DNA of 64,000 nucleotides, taken from Streptomyces sp. MMBL 11-1. GTDB taxonomy: Bacteria > Actinomycetota > Actinomycetes > Streptomycetales > Streptomycetaceae. The notes under the pieces were generated by a model. The model saw nothing but the letters and a program-made list of their open reading frames with translations, did no database searches and was not told the DNA's origin. The position numbers and the translations under genes were made by a program. The DNA is taken from assembly GCF_028622875.1 (NCBI RefSeq), contig NZ_CP117710.1, positions 310,001-374,000 on the forward strand. Direction: 5' to 3'. This document shows, one piece after another, positions 33,172 through 41,941 of the stretch (positions within the stretch are counted from its first letter, which is position 1; each line of letters begins with the position of its first letter).

Positions 33172-35406
33172 CTAAGTGCCCGAGCTACTGGGCGGCGGCG
33201 GGGGTGGCGGGGTTCGGGTTACGACGGGGTTCGCTGCAGCCCGGCCGGCAGCGGCACCGGCTGCCTGGCCGGACGGGGGCGCGGGCGGCGGGGGTGGGTA
33301 CTGGCGGAACCTCGCCCCCACGGGATTGGCCGGGGCCTCGCCCTTCTTGATGACCGTCCCCTGGATGAGCCGGCCCTCGGGGGGCCCGCTCTGCTCGGGG
33401 ACACCGGTACGGCGAGCGGCGCCCGGGCGCACCGAGTAGCCGCTGCCGGCCGGGCTCCCGCCCCCGGTCCGGCCCGGACCGCCGCCGCTGCCGGGCCCTC
33501 CCGGACCACCCGGGCGCGGTCCGGAGCCGATCGCGGCGGGACCGGCATCACCGGCCTTGCGCTGCGCGATCTCGGCCTTGGCCCGCCGGGATGCCGCCGG
33601 ATCGTAGCCGCCGGGCCCGGGCTGATCGAGACGCTCGATCGTGCCCCGCTGCGTCGCGTAGTCCCCGCCCGCGCCCGCCCGGCTGGGCGGCGGCGGAAAG
33701 ACCCGCGACTGATGCGTACGCGTATGGGAAGCAGCGCTCGCTGCCGACGATTCGCCGGAGCTGTCCCCCGCGCTGTCCCCGGAGTTGTCGCCGCTCTTGT
33801 TCGAGGACGGGCGGCGGTCCATGTCTCCGAAGCCGCCGCGGCCCGGCCTCCCGCCGAGCAGTTTGCCCATGCGGCGCATCTGCGCCATCCGGCTGACCGC
33901 GCCGAGGACGCCTCGCCCGGCCATCTGTGCGCCGCCGGCGCTGACGATGCCGTCCAGGCGGCCCTTGACGCGGAAGGCCATGACCGCCGTGGTGATGTTC
34001 AGGGCGCTCACCATGAGCCACCCGTAGGTGGGCAGCAGCGACATCATCGCGACCGAGACGACCATCACCGTGCCGAGCAGCATCGTCGAGGTGAAGCTGA
34101 CGACGACCAGGCCGATGAGCATCTCGAACCACTGAACGCCCCATTGCCGCGGCTTTCCCGGTATGCACCACAAGGTGGCAAAAGCTACGCCGCACACCAG
34201 GAGCATCAGAGCTCCGATCAGAGAGGCGAGGGTGGCGAACGCGAGGGTGATGACCAAGGCACAGAAGATGACGGCGGAGACGTTGCCCGCGATCAGGACG
34301 CCGATGCGGCCGCCGGGGGTGTGGCCCTGACGCCAGTTGACCGCTTCACGGCCGGCGCTGTCGGGCTCGGCGGTCATGTTGTCCCGGAGGTAGTCCTCCC
34401 GCTCCTCCATGTCCGTGCCGCGCTTGACGACCTCGTGGCCCCACTTCTGGCAGGCGTTGATCGAGCCGAGGTCCGCGATGCACCACGGCACCGCCACGTA
34501 CGTCCTCCACACCGCGTCCGAAGCGCGGCGTACGGTGTCGTCCTTCTCGTCACCGGACCAGGCCGGTTCGGGGGTCTTGAACGGCATGGCCGCATCCCCT
34601 CCGTCCAGCCCCGACCCGATCGTGGTCATCGCCACTGACGCACCGAGTTGACGGCCGTTGTCGACGCCTTTCACCCATGTCTGCGGGGCGGTGAGGAAGG
34701 TGGTGGCGATCGCCGCGGACGCGAAGACCCAGGCGAGCTGCCCGAGCATCGACTGGTCGGAGCGCTTCGCCCAGGCGATGAACATGCCCACGGCCACCGC
34801 GGTGGGCATGAAGACCGTCATCATCGGGCCGGCCGCCGCGCCGATCGCACGCGAGATCGCGCCCTCGACCTCGGGCAGGCTCACCACGTTGAAGCACCAC
34901 GAGGTCACGACGACCGCGGCCCGGCCGATCATCGTGAGGACGATCATCAGGATGTTGCCGACGCCGTGCAGCCACCCGTCGATGAGGTCGCCACCGGTGA
35001 GATCGTCCGACAGCTGCTTGTCCAGCTGGTAGACGTCCGGATCGTAACTTTCGTACAGCGTGCCCTGGCCCGGTGGCTTCGTCGGCGAGGGCATCATGTC
35101 GCCGATGCCGCCCGGCTTGTACTTGTCGCTGTCCTCCGCGGCGGCGGCCGGGGCGAACACCGCACACGTCGCGAGCACGGCGGCCGTCGGGGTGAGCAGG
35201 GACCGCAGCCGAGGCAGCCGAACCCACATCTCCAGCAGCAGCCCGCGGAAGCGGTCCGCCAAGGAGGCGACCGTGCGTGCCATCCGGTCCGGCGGCCGGC
35301 CGTTCCTGCCCCGGCGAACGGAGTCAGGACCGGTGGAGCCGGCAACAGCGTTCTCGGACACCTCTGCGGCGGTGGTCATGGATCGGGCTCGGCGATGAAT
35401 CGCCAT
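33172..35406 (-). CDS. Polytopic transfer-channel protein, VirB6/TrbL-like
   Basis: 744-aa integral membrane protein from ATG 35406 (GAGGAGG upstream). A signal-like segment (~50-70, ending PAAAAEDSD) is followed by seven or so hydrophobic spans between ~115 and ~420, e.g. ILMIVLTMIGRAAVVVTSW, GVLIAGNVSAVIFCALVITL and TMLLGTVMVVSVAMMSLL. The C-terminal ~250 residues are glycine/proline/serine-rich and probably cytoplasmic and disordered. This is the plan of VirB6/TrbL channel components in Gram-positive type IV systems. It lies next to the VirB4-like ATPase, as usual. Confidence 0.82.
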   Translation of the reverse strand: MAIHRRARSMTTAAEVSENAVAGSTGPDSVRRGRNGRPPDRMARTVASLADRFRGLLLEMWVRLPRLRSLLTPTAAVLATCAVFAPAAAAEDSDKYKPGGIGDMMPSPTKPPGQGTLYESYDPDVYQLDKQLSDDLTGGDLIDGWLHGVGNILMIVLTMIGRAAVVVTSWCFNVVSLPEVEGAISRAIGAAAGPMMTVFMPTAVAVGMFIAWAKRSDQSMLGQLAWVFASAAIATTFLTAPQTWVKGVDNGRQLGASVAMTTIGSGLDGGDAAMPFKTPEPAWSGDEKDDTVRRASDAVWRTYVAVPWCIADLGSINACQKWGHEVVKRGTDMEEREDYLRDNMTAEPDSAGREAVNWRQGHTPGGRIGVLIAGNVSAVIFCALVITLAFATLASLIGALMLLVCGVAFATLWCIPGKPRQWGVQWFEMLIGLVVVSFTSTMLLGTVMVVSVAMMSLLPTYGWLMVSALNITTAVMAFRVKGRLDGIVSAGGAQMAGRGVLGAVSRMAQMRRMGKLLGGRPGRGGFGDMDRRPSSNKSGDNSGDSAGDSSGESSAASAASHTRTHQSRVFPPPPSRAGAGGDYATQRGTIERLDQPGPGGYDPAASRRAKAEIAQRKAGDAGPAAIGSGPRPGGPGGPGSGGGPGRTGGGSPAGSGYSVRPGAARRTGVPEQSGPPEGRLIQGTVIKKGEAPANPVGARFRQYPPPPPAPPSGQAAGAAAGRAAANPVVTRTPPPPPPPSSSGT

Positions 35407-35468
35407 ACGGGCCTGCCTCCTCGGATCGGCACGGCGGTCAGCACCGCCCTGGCCGCCGTGCGTCGGGG

Positions 35469-38081
35469 TCACTCGTCCTCCGAGGCTGCGGTCCCGTCCC
35501 TGTGGACAGAGGAAGCCGGATCCGGGACCTCGGGCCCTGCGGTGGGCGTGCCGTCCTTCCGCAGGTCCGGGCGTGTGGTGTCCCCGGCGGGCGCCTGGTC
35601 CTGCGGGTTGGTGGACAGCGCCAACCGCAGCTCCGCGCTGGGGATGTCGACCTGCATGGTGGCGACGCGGTCACGCCGGTCCCGCACGATGCAGTGCCCG
35701 TGCCGGATCTCTCCGTGGGCGGTCTTCCCGATCCCGCGCATCAGGGCCCGGGATGCCTCGCCGACGGGCAGCCGCACGAGCTCGGCCATTGCGTCCTGCT
35801 GGGAGCGGGTGGACTGCTCGAACGCGAACACCGTGGTGATCGCCTCCAGTACACCGTCGAGACCGAGGAGGCTCTTGGGGTCCTGGGTGTCGATCGCCAG
35901 GGATGTGTCCAAGGCCCGGCCGGTGCGAGCGATGTAGTCGAGGAAGCGCCGCCCGTCATCCGTCCCGGTGAGCACATGCACCTCGGGAATGCTGATGACC
36001 TTGGGCAAATTGCGCAGATCGGGCCGGGCGGACGTGTTCAGCGCGTAGGCGATCAGGCCGCGCATCAGCGCCAGGGAGACGCGCTCGGTCATCGTCATGT
36101 CCCGCGGCGCGGTCCCCATCTGCGGCATCGTCAGCCCCGGCACCTGCACGAGCCACAGCCCCGGCTCGGGGCGCAGCGGAGAGGCGCCCGCTCGGGGGAC
36201 ACCGAGCAGTGGCGCACCGAGCTGGGTCCGGGAGAGCTCCTCCAGAGCCTCACCGGCCTCGGCGGACAGGGCGTCCGCACTGCCCTTGAGGTGCTCGACG
36301 ACGCGCCAGGTAGCGGCGTCCGGGTGAGCGGCGACCTCGTTGCAGGCCCGCAGGAGGCGAGTCTCCACGCCGGCCTCCCGCATCCGCTCGGGAAGGATGA
36401 TCAGCAGCTGCGACACGACCTGGAGCGCCGCGTCGCCCTGGGGCAGCAACCGGAACAGGTCGGCGACGGCCGGAGTCTCGCTGCCGCAGGTGACGTGATG
36501 GGAGGCCAGCCCGAGGTACTCACCGGCGCGGATGAGCCCGCCCTCATCGCCCTTGAAGCCCAGCATCAGCGAGAAGCTGCCCTTGAGGGCGGAGATGAGG
36601 GTGGCCAGCATCATGCTGGTGGTCTTGCCGCGGCCGCTTCGCCCCACGAAAGCGGTCGTCGTCGCGTCTCCCCGCGCCGAGCCGGCGGTGATGTCGATCC
36701 GGCAGACCCCCGGCGTCGTCCCGGTGAGCAGGCCCATGATCGGCCCCTCGTCGTCCCCGACTTCCGACCCACCCCAGAACATCGACGCCGCCAGGGCGTC
36801 GGTGGTGCGTATCTGCTTGAGGTCGTCGACGCGGAGCATGTCGCCGATCTGCGACTCCAGCCACAACTCGCGCTGCTCCTCGGAGGCGACGACGACGTCG
36901 ATGCTGAGCCCGGCGTAGTGGCCGATGACGGCATCGGTGCGCGCCCGCAGGTCCTCCAGCGATTCCGTCGAGGAGACGACCAGCCGGGGGTGGTCCTCCA
37001 GCAGGGTGCGCCCGTCGCGGGACATCACCTTGCGGAGCTCCTCCATCACCAGCTCGGTCTCCTCCGTCTCGGCGAAGGTCTCGCCCGCGCTGGACTGAGC
37101 GGCGGAGCGGCGCTGTTCCTTGGCGGACTGACGGACCTTGTCGACCGCCTTCATGGCCTGGCCCTTGCGCCACACCGCGAACCGGACGCTCGCCTCAGGG
37201 CATACCAAGGCCTCCAAGCCGGTGTCCGGGTGCGTGTACGTGATCTCGCTCAGGCACCGCAACCACTCCTGCTCGCCGGGCGTGATGATCTGCTCGGGGA
37301 ACTCGTGCATCGCCAGGACGGACACCCACGCCGCACTCTCACCGCGGCCGTCGACCAGCCGCACGTGGTCGGCGTGCGGGATCGCCTTGCTCTGCGTCAG
37401 CCGCACCAGCGAGGCGCCGGTGACGGTAGGCAACCGCGGCGGAGCGGGCTGAGGACGGTAGGACTCCCGGCTGATCGACCAGGCCAGCAACTCCACCGGG
37501 GCGATCCGGGCACGCCACGGGGTCGCCTCCAGCCGCCGCTCCATCCGCCTCGCGAGCGCGTCGAGCTGGGCGAGCTCGGCGTCGTCCAGCCCCGTACGGC
37601 GGATGCCCAGCGCGTCGCCGGCGGCGTTCTTCACGGTCGCCCCGGTGGCCGAGTCGCGCTCCGCGATGCGCACGCCCAGAAGGATGTGCCGCTGTGGCAG
37701 GTCCAGAGTGTCCAACCGCTCCGCCCACATCGCGGCCACCGCGTTGACGTCCCCGGCCGAGAAGATGCGCCGGGCTTCCTCGCGGTACTCCTCGCCGTCC
37801 AGGCGCGCCCAGATCACCTTGAGGTGGCAGTCGAATCCCGGCAGGACCTTGGCGAGCGCGAGGCCGGCGGCGTCCTGCTCGGAGTCCTGTGCCGATTCGG
37901 GCATGAGGTCGGTGTTGGACGCCGACAGGACGAACCAGGCCTCCGCGGCTGTGTCGGTGACGACCAGGCCGTCTGCGACGGCGACAAGCTGGGGCTCCTT
38001 CATCATGCGTTCGGCGCCGAGACCGAGCATCCGGCCGAACCGGGACACGGACTTCTTGGCTGCCTTCGTGGACGTGCTCAT
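35469..38081 (-). CDS. VirB4-like conjugation ATPase
   Basis: 870-aa ATPase that powers the transfer channel. The N-terminal half reads like the SCO6880/VirB4 N-terminal domain (MKEPQLVAVADGLVVTDTAA). Walker A is VGRSGRGKTTSM near residue 480, the Walker B-like strand is PKVISIPEVHVL near 690, and the sensor region is SLAIDTQDPKSL. ATG 38081 is overlapped by the stop of the gene upstream (ATGA) and preceded by AGGAG. It is cytoplasmic and membrane-associated through its VirB6-like and VirB3/PrgI-like neighbours. Confidence 0.88.
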   Translation of the reverse strand: MSTSTKAAKKSVSRFGRMLGLGAERMMKEPQLVAVADGLVVTDTAAEAWFVLSASNTDLMPESAQDSEQDAAGLALAKVLPGFDCHLKVIWARLDGEEYREEARRIFSAGDVNAVAAMWAERLDTLDLPQRHILLGVRIAERDSATGATVKNAAGDALGIRRTGLDDAELAQLDALARRMERRLEATPWRARIAPVELLAWSISRESYRPQPAPPRLPTVTGASLVRLTQSKAIPHADHVRLVDGRGESAAWVSVLAMHEFPEQIITPGEQEWLRCLSEITYTHPDTGLEALVCPEASVRFAVWRKGQAMKAVDKVRQSAKEQRRSAAQSSAGETFAETEETELVMEELRKVMSRDGRTLLEDHPRLVVSSTESLEDLRARTDAVIGHYAGLSIDVVVASEEQRELWLESQIGDMLRVDDLKQIRTTDALAASMFWGGSEVGDDEGPIMGLLTGTTPGVCRIDITAGSARGDATTTAFVGRSGRGKTTSMMLATLISALKGSFSLMLGFKGDEGGLIRAGEYLGLASHHVTCGSETPAVADLFRLLPQGDAALQVVSQLLIILPERMREAGVETRLLRACNEVAAHPDAATWRVVEHLKGSADALSAEAGEALEELSRTQLGAPLLGVPRAGASPLRPEPGLWLVQVPGLTMPQMGTAPRDMTMTERVSLALMRGLIAYALNTSARPDLRNLPKVISIPEVHVLTGTDDGRRFLDYIARTGRALDTSLAIDTQDPKSLLGLDGVLEAITTVFAFEQSTRSQQDAMAELVRLPVGEASRALMRGIGKTAHGEIRHGHCIVRDRRDRVATMQVDIPSAELRLALSTNPQDQAPAGDTTRPDLRKDGTPTAGPEVPDPASSVHRDGTAASEDE

Positions 38082-38935
38082 GTGCGTCGGTCTCCTTGCG
38101 TGCGCGGAAGCTGGAAGGCGGAGGCGGCCGGCGCTGTCGCGGTCGGCCGGACAGGCAGGCGACACCGCAGGCGAGGTGCGCGGGCGGCGCCCGGGGGCGT
38201 GGCGGCCAGGTGCGCGGCCTGCAGGTCGGTCAGCCGGAGCAGCTGGACGAGTCCGTCACCGCCGGTGCCGACCAGGTGCATCCGGCCGACGCGGAACGGC
38301 TCCGTCTGCGGTGCCGGCGCTCCCGGCGGTCCCACCAGCTGCCAGGTCCGCGGCGTCGGCGCGGACAGCAGGCGGGTGGAGAACAGGTCGCGGGCGAGGT
38401 GACCCCACGGTTCGGGCACGGCCCGGCACGCCATCACCACGCGGATTCCGTGAAGCCGACCCGTCGCAAGAACCGTGGTCAGTGCGTCCAGACCGGTCCC
38501 GCCCGGATCGGGGTAGTGCCGGAAACGCAGAAGTGAAGTGACCGTCTGGTTGCTCTCCACGAGGACGGTCCGCGCGGGCCCCGACCGTTCCGCGCGGACC
38601 TGCGCGGCCAGCTGGTACAAGCGGCGGTGGACGCTGGCGGCGTCCTCGTAGAGCTGGACGCGCTGCTGCGCGCGCGCCCAGGCGTGCTGACCGGAGACAT
38701 CGAGGATGTCGACCTGTGTGCCGCGCCGGGCGTACTGCGCCGCCAGCGTGCGCAAGCCGGTGGTGGAGCCGGTGCCCGGCCACGCGACCAGCAGGACGTG
38801 CCCGGAGCCGGGCCCGAGGTACGCCGGGACAGCGTTGGCGTCGACCCCGAGCACAGGGCCTGGGCCCTCGTCGACGGCGCCCGGGAGGAGATCGGCCAGG
38901 TCGGCCTGCGGATGCGGCGCCGACGGCCACTTCAC
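38078..38935 (-). CDS. P-loop-like protein without Walker lysine (paralogue 1)
   Basis: 285-aa protein starting at GTG 38935, which overlaps the upstream stop (GTGA) with GGGAG ahead. Its core reads HVLLVAWPGTGSTTGLRTLA, then VDILDVSGQHAWA and a MACRAVPEPWGHLARDLFS region, the layout of an FtsK/TraB-type ATPase core. Threonine replaces the Walker A lysine (GTGSTT for GXGKST), so ATP turnover is doubtful. It is a clear paralogue of the next gene upstream, and both sit between the VirB4-like and VirB3-like genes. Possibly a regulatory or structural subunit of the transfer machine. Confidence 0.75.
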   Translation of the reverse strand: MKWPSAPHPQADLADLLPGAVDEGPGPVLGVDANAVPAYLGPGSGHVLLVAWPGTGSTTGLRTLAAQYARRGTQVDILDVSGQHAWARAQQRVQLYEDAASVHRRLYQLAAQVRAERSGPARTVLVESNQTVTSLLRFRHYPDPGGTGLDALTTVLATGRLHGIRVVMACRAVPEPWGHLARDLFSTRLLSAPTPRTWQLVGPPGAPAPQTEPFRVGRMHLVGTGGDGLVQLLRLTDLQAAHLAATPPGAARAPRLRCRLPVRPTATAPAASAFQLPRTQGDRRT

Positions 38936-39756
38936 GCGGACTCCCACTGCGCCGCGCCGGGACCGGGCGAGCTCGCCGTGGCCCGGGCCTGTGCTTCGGT
39001 CAGGTACAGGGCCTGAAGGGGAGTGGAGGAGCGATCCGAGAACAGGTGGAAGCGGCCGGTCACCGGCGACTGCGGCGGAGCGCTCTGGCCCACGGCGAGC
39101 TGGCGCCACAGGGTCCGGCTGCCATAGCCGAGGATCCGCGTGGCGAAGTGCCGGTGGTGCAGGGGCCCGGGCCCGGGAACGATGCCGCCGGTGTCTCCGG
39201 CCAGAACCGTCCAGCCGTAGGCCCGGCCGGAGGTGAGGAGGATGGCCAGCGCCTCAACGCCCGGGGCCTCGTCCAGCTGAGTCTCCGGGCGGCTGTCCAT
39301 CCAGTACCGGCGCAGCGCGTCGGCGAGCCGGGCGAGCTCCTCGACCACCAGGACGCGGCGCGAACCCCAGCCGGCCTCGGCGGGAACGTGGGGGCCGTTG
39401 TTGAGCCCGGTGGCGGCAATCAGGAGGTAGTCGTGGATCGCGGCGACATCACCCAGGCACCGCACTCCGGGCAGGCCCTCGGCCCAGCGGTGCTCGCCGT
39501 AGGTGATGTCCAGGAAGTCGGTGCGCGCTCCGCGGGCGAGTGCCTGGGCGGCCAGCGAGCGCAGAACAGTGGTCGTACCGCCTCCGGCCCCGGTGGCGAC
39601 CAGGACGTGGCCGGTGCCGTCGGGCAGGGTCACTGGCCGGTCGCCGGCCGCGAGTCCGACCAGCAGGCCGGGGCCGGCGTGCAACACGGGTGCGGACTGC
39701 TCGTCGAGAGTGACCGAGCGGCGCAGGGAGGTGTGGGAGGTCATGGCACGGCTCAT
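38932..39756 (-). CDS. P-loop-like protein without Walker lysine (paralogue 2)
   Basis: 274-aa protein from ATG 39756 (ATGA overlap with the gene upstream). The core reads HVLVATGAGGGTTTVLRSLA, then TDFLDITYGEHRWAEG, RRVLVVEELARLADAL as a Walker B-like strand with acidic residues, and RHFATRILGYGSRTLWRQLA. The lysine of GXGKT is replaced by glycine/threonine. It shares segment order with paralogue 1 down to the C-terminal FHLFSD...LYLTEAQA block. Two consecutive degenerate copies suggest a paired, non-hydrolysing role. Confidence 0.75.
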   Translation of the reverse strand: MSRAMTSHTSLRRSVTLDEQSAPVLHAGPGLLVGLAAGDRPVTLPDGTGHVLVATGAGGGTTTVLRSLAAQALARGARTDFLDITYGEHRWAEGLPGVRCLGDVAAIHDYLLIAATGLNNGPHVPAEAGWGSRRVLVVEELARLADALRRYWMDSRPETQLDEAPGVEALAILLTSGRAYGWTVLAGDTGGIVPGPGPLHHRHFATRILGYGSRTLWRQLAVGQSAPPQSPVTGRFHLFSDRSSTPLQALYLTEAQARATASSPGPGAAQWESA

Positions 39757-40331
39757 TTCTCAGCGCGCTTCGAGCGGCGCTGCTTCTTGAGGTACTTGGC
39801 GCGGGCGCTGGCGACGGCGTCGGGCCCGTAGGCACGCAGCCGGGGGCGGATCTGGGCCGGCGGGCCGTAGGAATCGGCCCGGTCGGACTGGTGGGGGCCG
39901 TCCTCGGCGAACAGGGGCGCGAGGCCCGGCAGCTCGGTGAGCTGCGGAACCTGCTCGCCGAGGCGCCGGGCCCGGAGCCTCAGGCCGGGCTTCGGGGCGG
40001 GGATGCGGCCGCGGCCGATGACCGGCCGCACCCCGGTGTGCAGGTAGTTGAGGCGGACCGCCCAGACCAGGAGATTGGTGCGGCGCCAGTACGTGGCGGA
40101 ACGTTTCGCCCCGTAGTAGGTGAGGAAGAGCGGCGGCAGCAGGAACAGCGGTGCCAAAGGCTGCGGGGGGAAGCCGAACAGCAGCAGCCACAGGCCCCAG
40201 TACGCAGGGAAGATGACCGCGCCGTAGCGCAGGGTGGTGCGTGGCAGGCCCTCGCCCAGGTCGAGTCCGAGCAGTTCGTGCTGCCGCGTCTCGATGTCCC
40301 AGTGCCGGGAGTACGTCTGTGAAGAGCGCAT
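39753..40331 (-). CDS. VirB3/PrgI-like membrane protein
   Basis: 192-aa protein from ATG 40331. Residues ~38-75 form two adjacent membrane segments (IFPAYWGLWLLLFGF and LAPLFLLPPLFLTYYGA), as in PrgI/VirB3 proteins that partner VirB4. A KRSATYWRRTNLLVW stretch and a proline/arginine-rich cytoplasmic tail follow. Small two-span proteins placed just before VirB4 genes usually fill this role. Coupled by ATGA to the downstream paralogue. Confidence 0.75.
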   Translation of the reverse strand: MRSSQTYSRHWDIETRQHELLGLDLGEGLPRTTLRYGAVIFPAYWGLWLLLFGFPPQPLAPLFLLPPLFLTYYGAKRSATYWRRTNLLVWAVRLNYLHTGVRPVIGRGRIPAPKPGLRLRARRLGEQVPQLTELPGLAPLFAEDGPHQSDRADSYGPPAQIRPRLRAYGPDAVASARAKYLKKQRRSKRAEK

Positions 40332-40344
40332 CGTCGGCCCGCGC

Positions 40345-40572
40345 TCAGCCGGTGAAGACGGTGGCGATCTTCGAGCCCACCGACTTCAGGATCGTGACCG
40401 CCTGGTTGGAGGAGAAGACGAAGAAGGCGACGACGGCGCCGCCGACGGTGTGCGTGATGAGCGCACCCCACTCCTTCTTGGCCCAGTGGCCGAAGGCGCG
40501 CACGGCCAGGACGGCGACGAAGAGGGACCCGACAATGGCCAGAATCCAGGAGACAAGTGCGTTGTTTTCCAC
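40345..40572 (-). CDS. Small two-span transfer protein, VirB2-pilin-like
   Basis: 75-aa protein from GTG 40572 with AAGGGAG eight bases upstream. Two hydrophobic segments (ALVSWILAIVGSLFVAVLAV and THTVGGAVVAFFVFSS) are separated by a basic loop HWAKKEW, the topology of VirB2/TcpD-like subunits of Gram-positive transfer systems. There is no long signal peptide. Assignment is from size, topology and position. Confidence 0.7.
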   Translation of the reverse strand: MENNALVSWILAIVGSLFVAVLAVRAFGHWAKKEWGALITHTVGGAVVAFFVFSSNQAVTILKSVGSKIATVFTG

Positions 40573-40664
40573 GGTGGAGCGCTCCCTTGCGTGAACGAAG
40601 AGATGAGGGGTGAGGGCCGGGGGACACCAGGAGCCGCGCCACGCCGGCGGCGAGGGGATGGGCG

Positions 40665-41702
40665 TCAGGAGGCGGAGGCGACCTCGGACACCTGCCATCG
40701 GGTCGCGGTGTTGGCCGAGACCTGGGTGAGGGTGATCCGGTAGGTCTGCTGGAGCTGGGCGCCGGCCAGCCTCCAGCGCAAGGTCGCGGTGCCGGTGCGC
40801 TTCTCGCCCGTTCCGGCGTCAACCGTCCAGCTGTCGAGAGAGTCGAGCTGCAGTCCGCCGCCGAGCGGAGGGATGCGTGAGCCCGGGGCAGCGGCCTGGT
40901 CCTCACTGCCGGCCGCCCATGCCGTCAGGAAGTCCTTGACGGTCTGCCGGGAGCTGCTCGACATCGCCGAGTCCGCGTCGGCCACCTCCGGGACCACGTA
41001 GTCGGTCGCCGTCGGCATGCCGACCAGGGCGGGCTGCCCGGTGACCAGAACCCGGCCGCCGGACTCGGCGACGGGCACTTCCAGCCCGAGCCACCGCGAG
41101 ACGCCGACGTTCTTGCCACCGGACTTGACGCTGTAGCTGACCCGGGCATCGACCCGGACCCGGGCCCGCTTCCCCTCGGCCTGCGTCACCGTGCCCGGGA
41201 TGGTCTGGGAGACCTGCTGCAGGCCTTGGCCGTCCCAGCCCATCTTCGGATCTGCGTCCTTGGGCAGGTCCATGGCCAGGTCCCTGGCCCGCAGCTGCGG
41301 GGCCTGCGAGGACCAGGAGAGGTAGGAACGGGCGAAGCGAGCGGCGACCTGCTGGGCCTCCTCGACCGGCACGTCGTTCCGTCGCGCCTCGGCCTGCTGG
41401 TCGACCTGCGGAGCGACGACCGGCGGCTTCGCAGGGAAGACCCAGGTACGCACCCCGGTGAACGCGGCCAGACCGATGACCGACCAGATCACCACACGGC
41501 CGGCCCGGCGGGCGAAGGAACGTCCCGAGGATTCGTTCTCCTCAGCCCACCCCACCGCGCCCCAGCCCGACTCCGACGAGCCCGCGACGGCACTGCCCGA
41601 CGCCGCGTCTGGCGTGGAATCCTCCGCCGCCGCGGCGGCCTCAAGCTCACCGCCCTTTGGCTCTTTCTCGGGAAGATTCAGCATCTTCCGCAAAGCGCTC
41701 AT
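40665..41702 (-). CDS. TcpC-like conjugative transfer protein
   Basis: 345-aa protein from ATG 41702. A cytoplasmic acidic N-terminus (~70 residues) precedes one membrane span (VVIWSVIGLAAFTGVRTWVF). Two NTF2-like external domains follow, beginning near VEEAQQVAARFARSYLSW and SSSSRQTVKDFLTAWAAG, each followed by beta strands (RVRVDARVSYSVKSG; TATLRWRLAGAQLQQTYRI). This double-domain arrangement is typical of TcpC, a VirB8-like scaffold in Gram-positive conjugation. Confidence 0.82.
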   Translation of the reverse strand: MSALRKMLNLPEKEPKGGELEAAAAAEDSTPDAASGSAVAGSSESGWGAVGWAEENESSGRSFARRAGRVVIWSVIGLAAFTGVRTWVFPAKPPVVAPQVDQQAEARRNDVPVEEAQQVAARFARSYLSWSSQAPQLRARDLAMDLPKDADPKMGWDGQGLQQVSQTIPGTVTQAEGKRARVRVDARVSYSVKSGGKNVGVSRWLGLEVPVAESGGRVLVTGQPALVGMPTATDYVVPEVADADSAMSSSSRQTVKDFLTAWAAGSEDQAAAPGSRIPPLGGGLQLDSLDSWTVDAGTGEKRTGTATLRWRLAGAQLQQTYRITLTQVSANTATRWQVSEVASAS

Positions 41703-41814
41703 GAATTACTCCTCGGCCCATCCCGATATCCAGCCTCAGCCGGGCGGGACGCGGCTTCCTCGCATCCGCTTCCTCCGGCGGGAAGCTCACGGGTGAAACC
41801 TAAAAGTGCGGGCC

Positions 41815-41823
41815 TGTGGATAA
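41815..41823. promoter_or_regulatory. DnaA-box-like 9-mer TGTGGATAA
   Basis: Exact complement of the E. coli DnaA box TTATCCACA. Related TGTGGACAGAG elements occur at 3486, 35501, 43981 and 45495. Here it lies in the 239-base spacer upstream of the TcpC-like gene; a single box does not make an origin. Confidence 0.4.
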
Positions 41824-41881
41824 AGTCCAGAGCTCTGACCCCGTCAGTCGGATGGAGGGGATCGGGGGAGTAGACATGGCA

Positions 41882-41913
41882 GTGGCCGCGAAGGGTTTTC
41901 CCTTCGCGGCCAC
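41882..41913 (-). terminator. Hairpin terminator between coupling protein and TcpC-like gene
   Basis: 14-bp perfect inverted repeat (41882-41895 and 41900-41913) with a TTTT loop, 28 bases beyond the coupling-protein stop at 41942. It separates or attenuates transcription between the regulatory/coupling part and the channel part of the transfer region. Confidence 0.75.
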
Positions 41914-41941
41914 GTGGGTCTGCTGTTTATGGATGTCCTGA

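Noticed and set aside
30900..33350. Plus-strand open frame of 816 codons across the hydrolase and VirB8-like genes
   Set aside because: It spans two real minus-strand genes and a promoter; GC-bias artefact.
35277..38402. Plus-strand open frame of 1041 codons opposite the VirB4-like gene
   Set aside because: Shadow frame: the minus strand carries recognisable Walker motifs and coupled starts; the plus product has no recognisable protein features.
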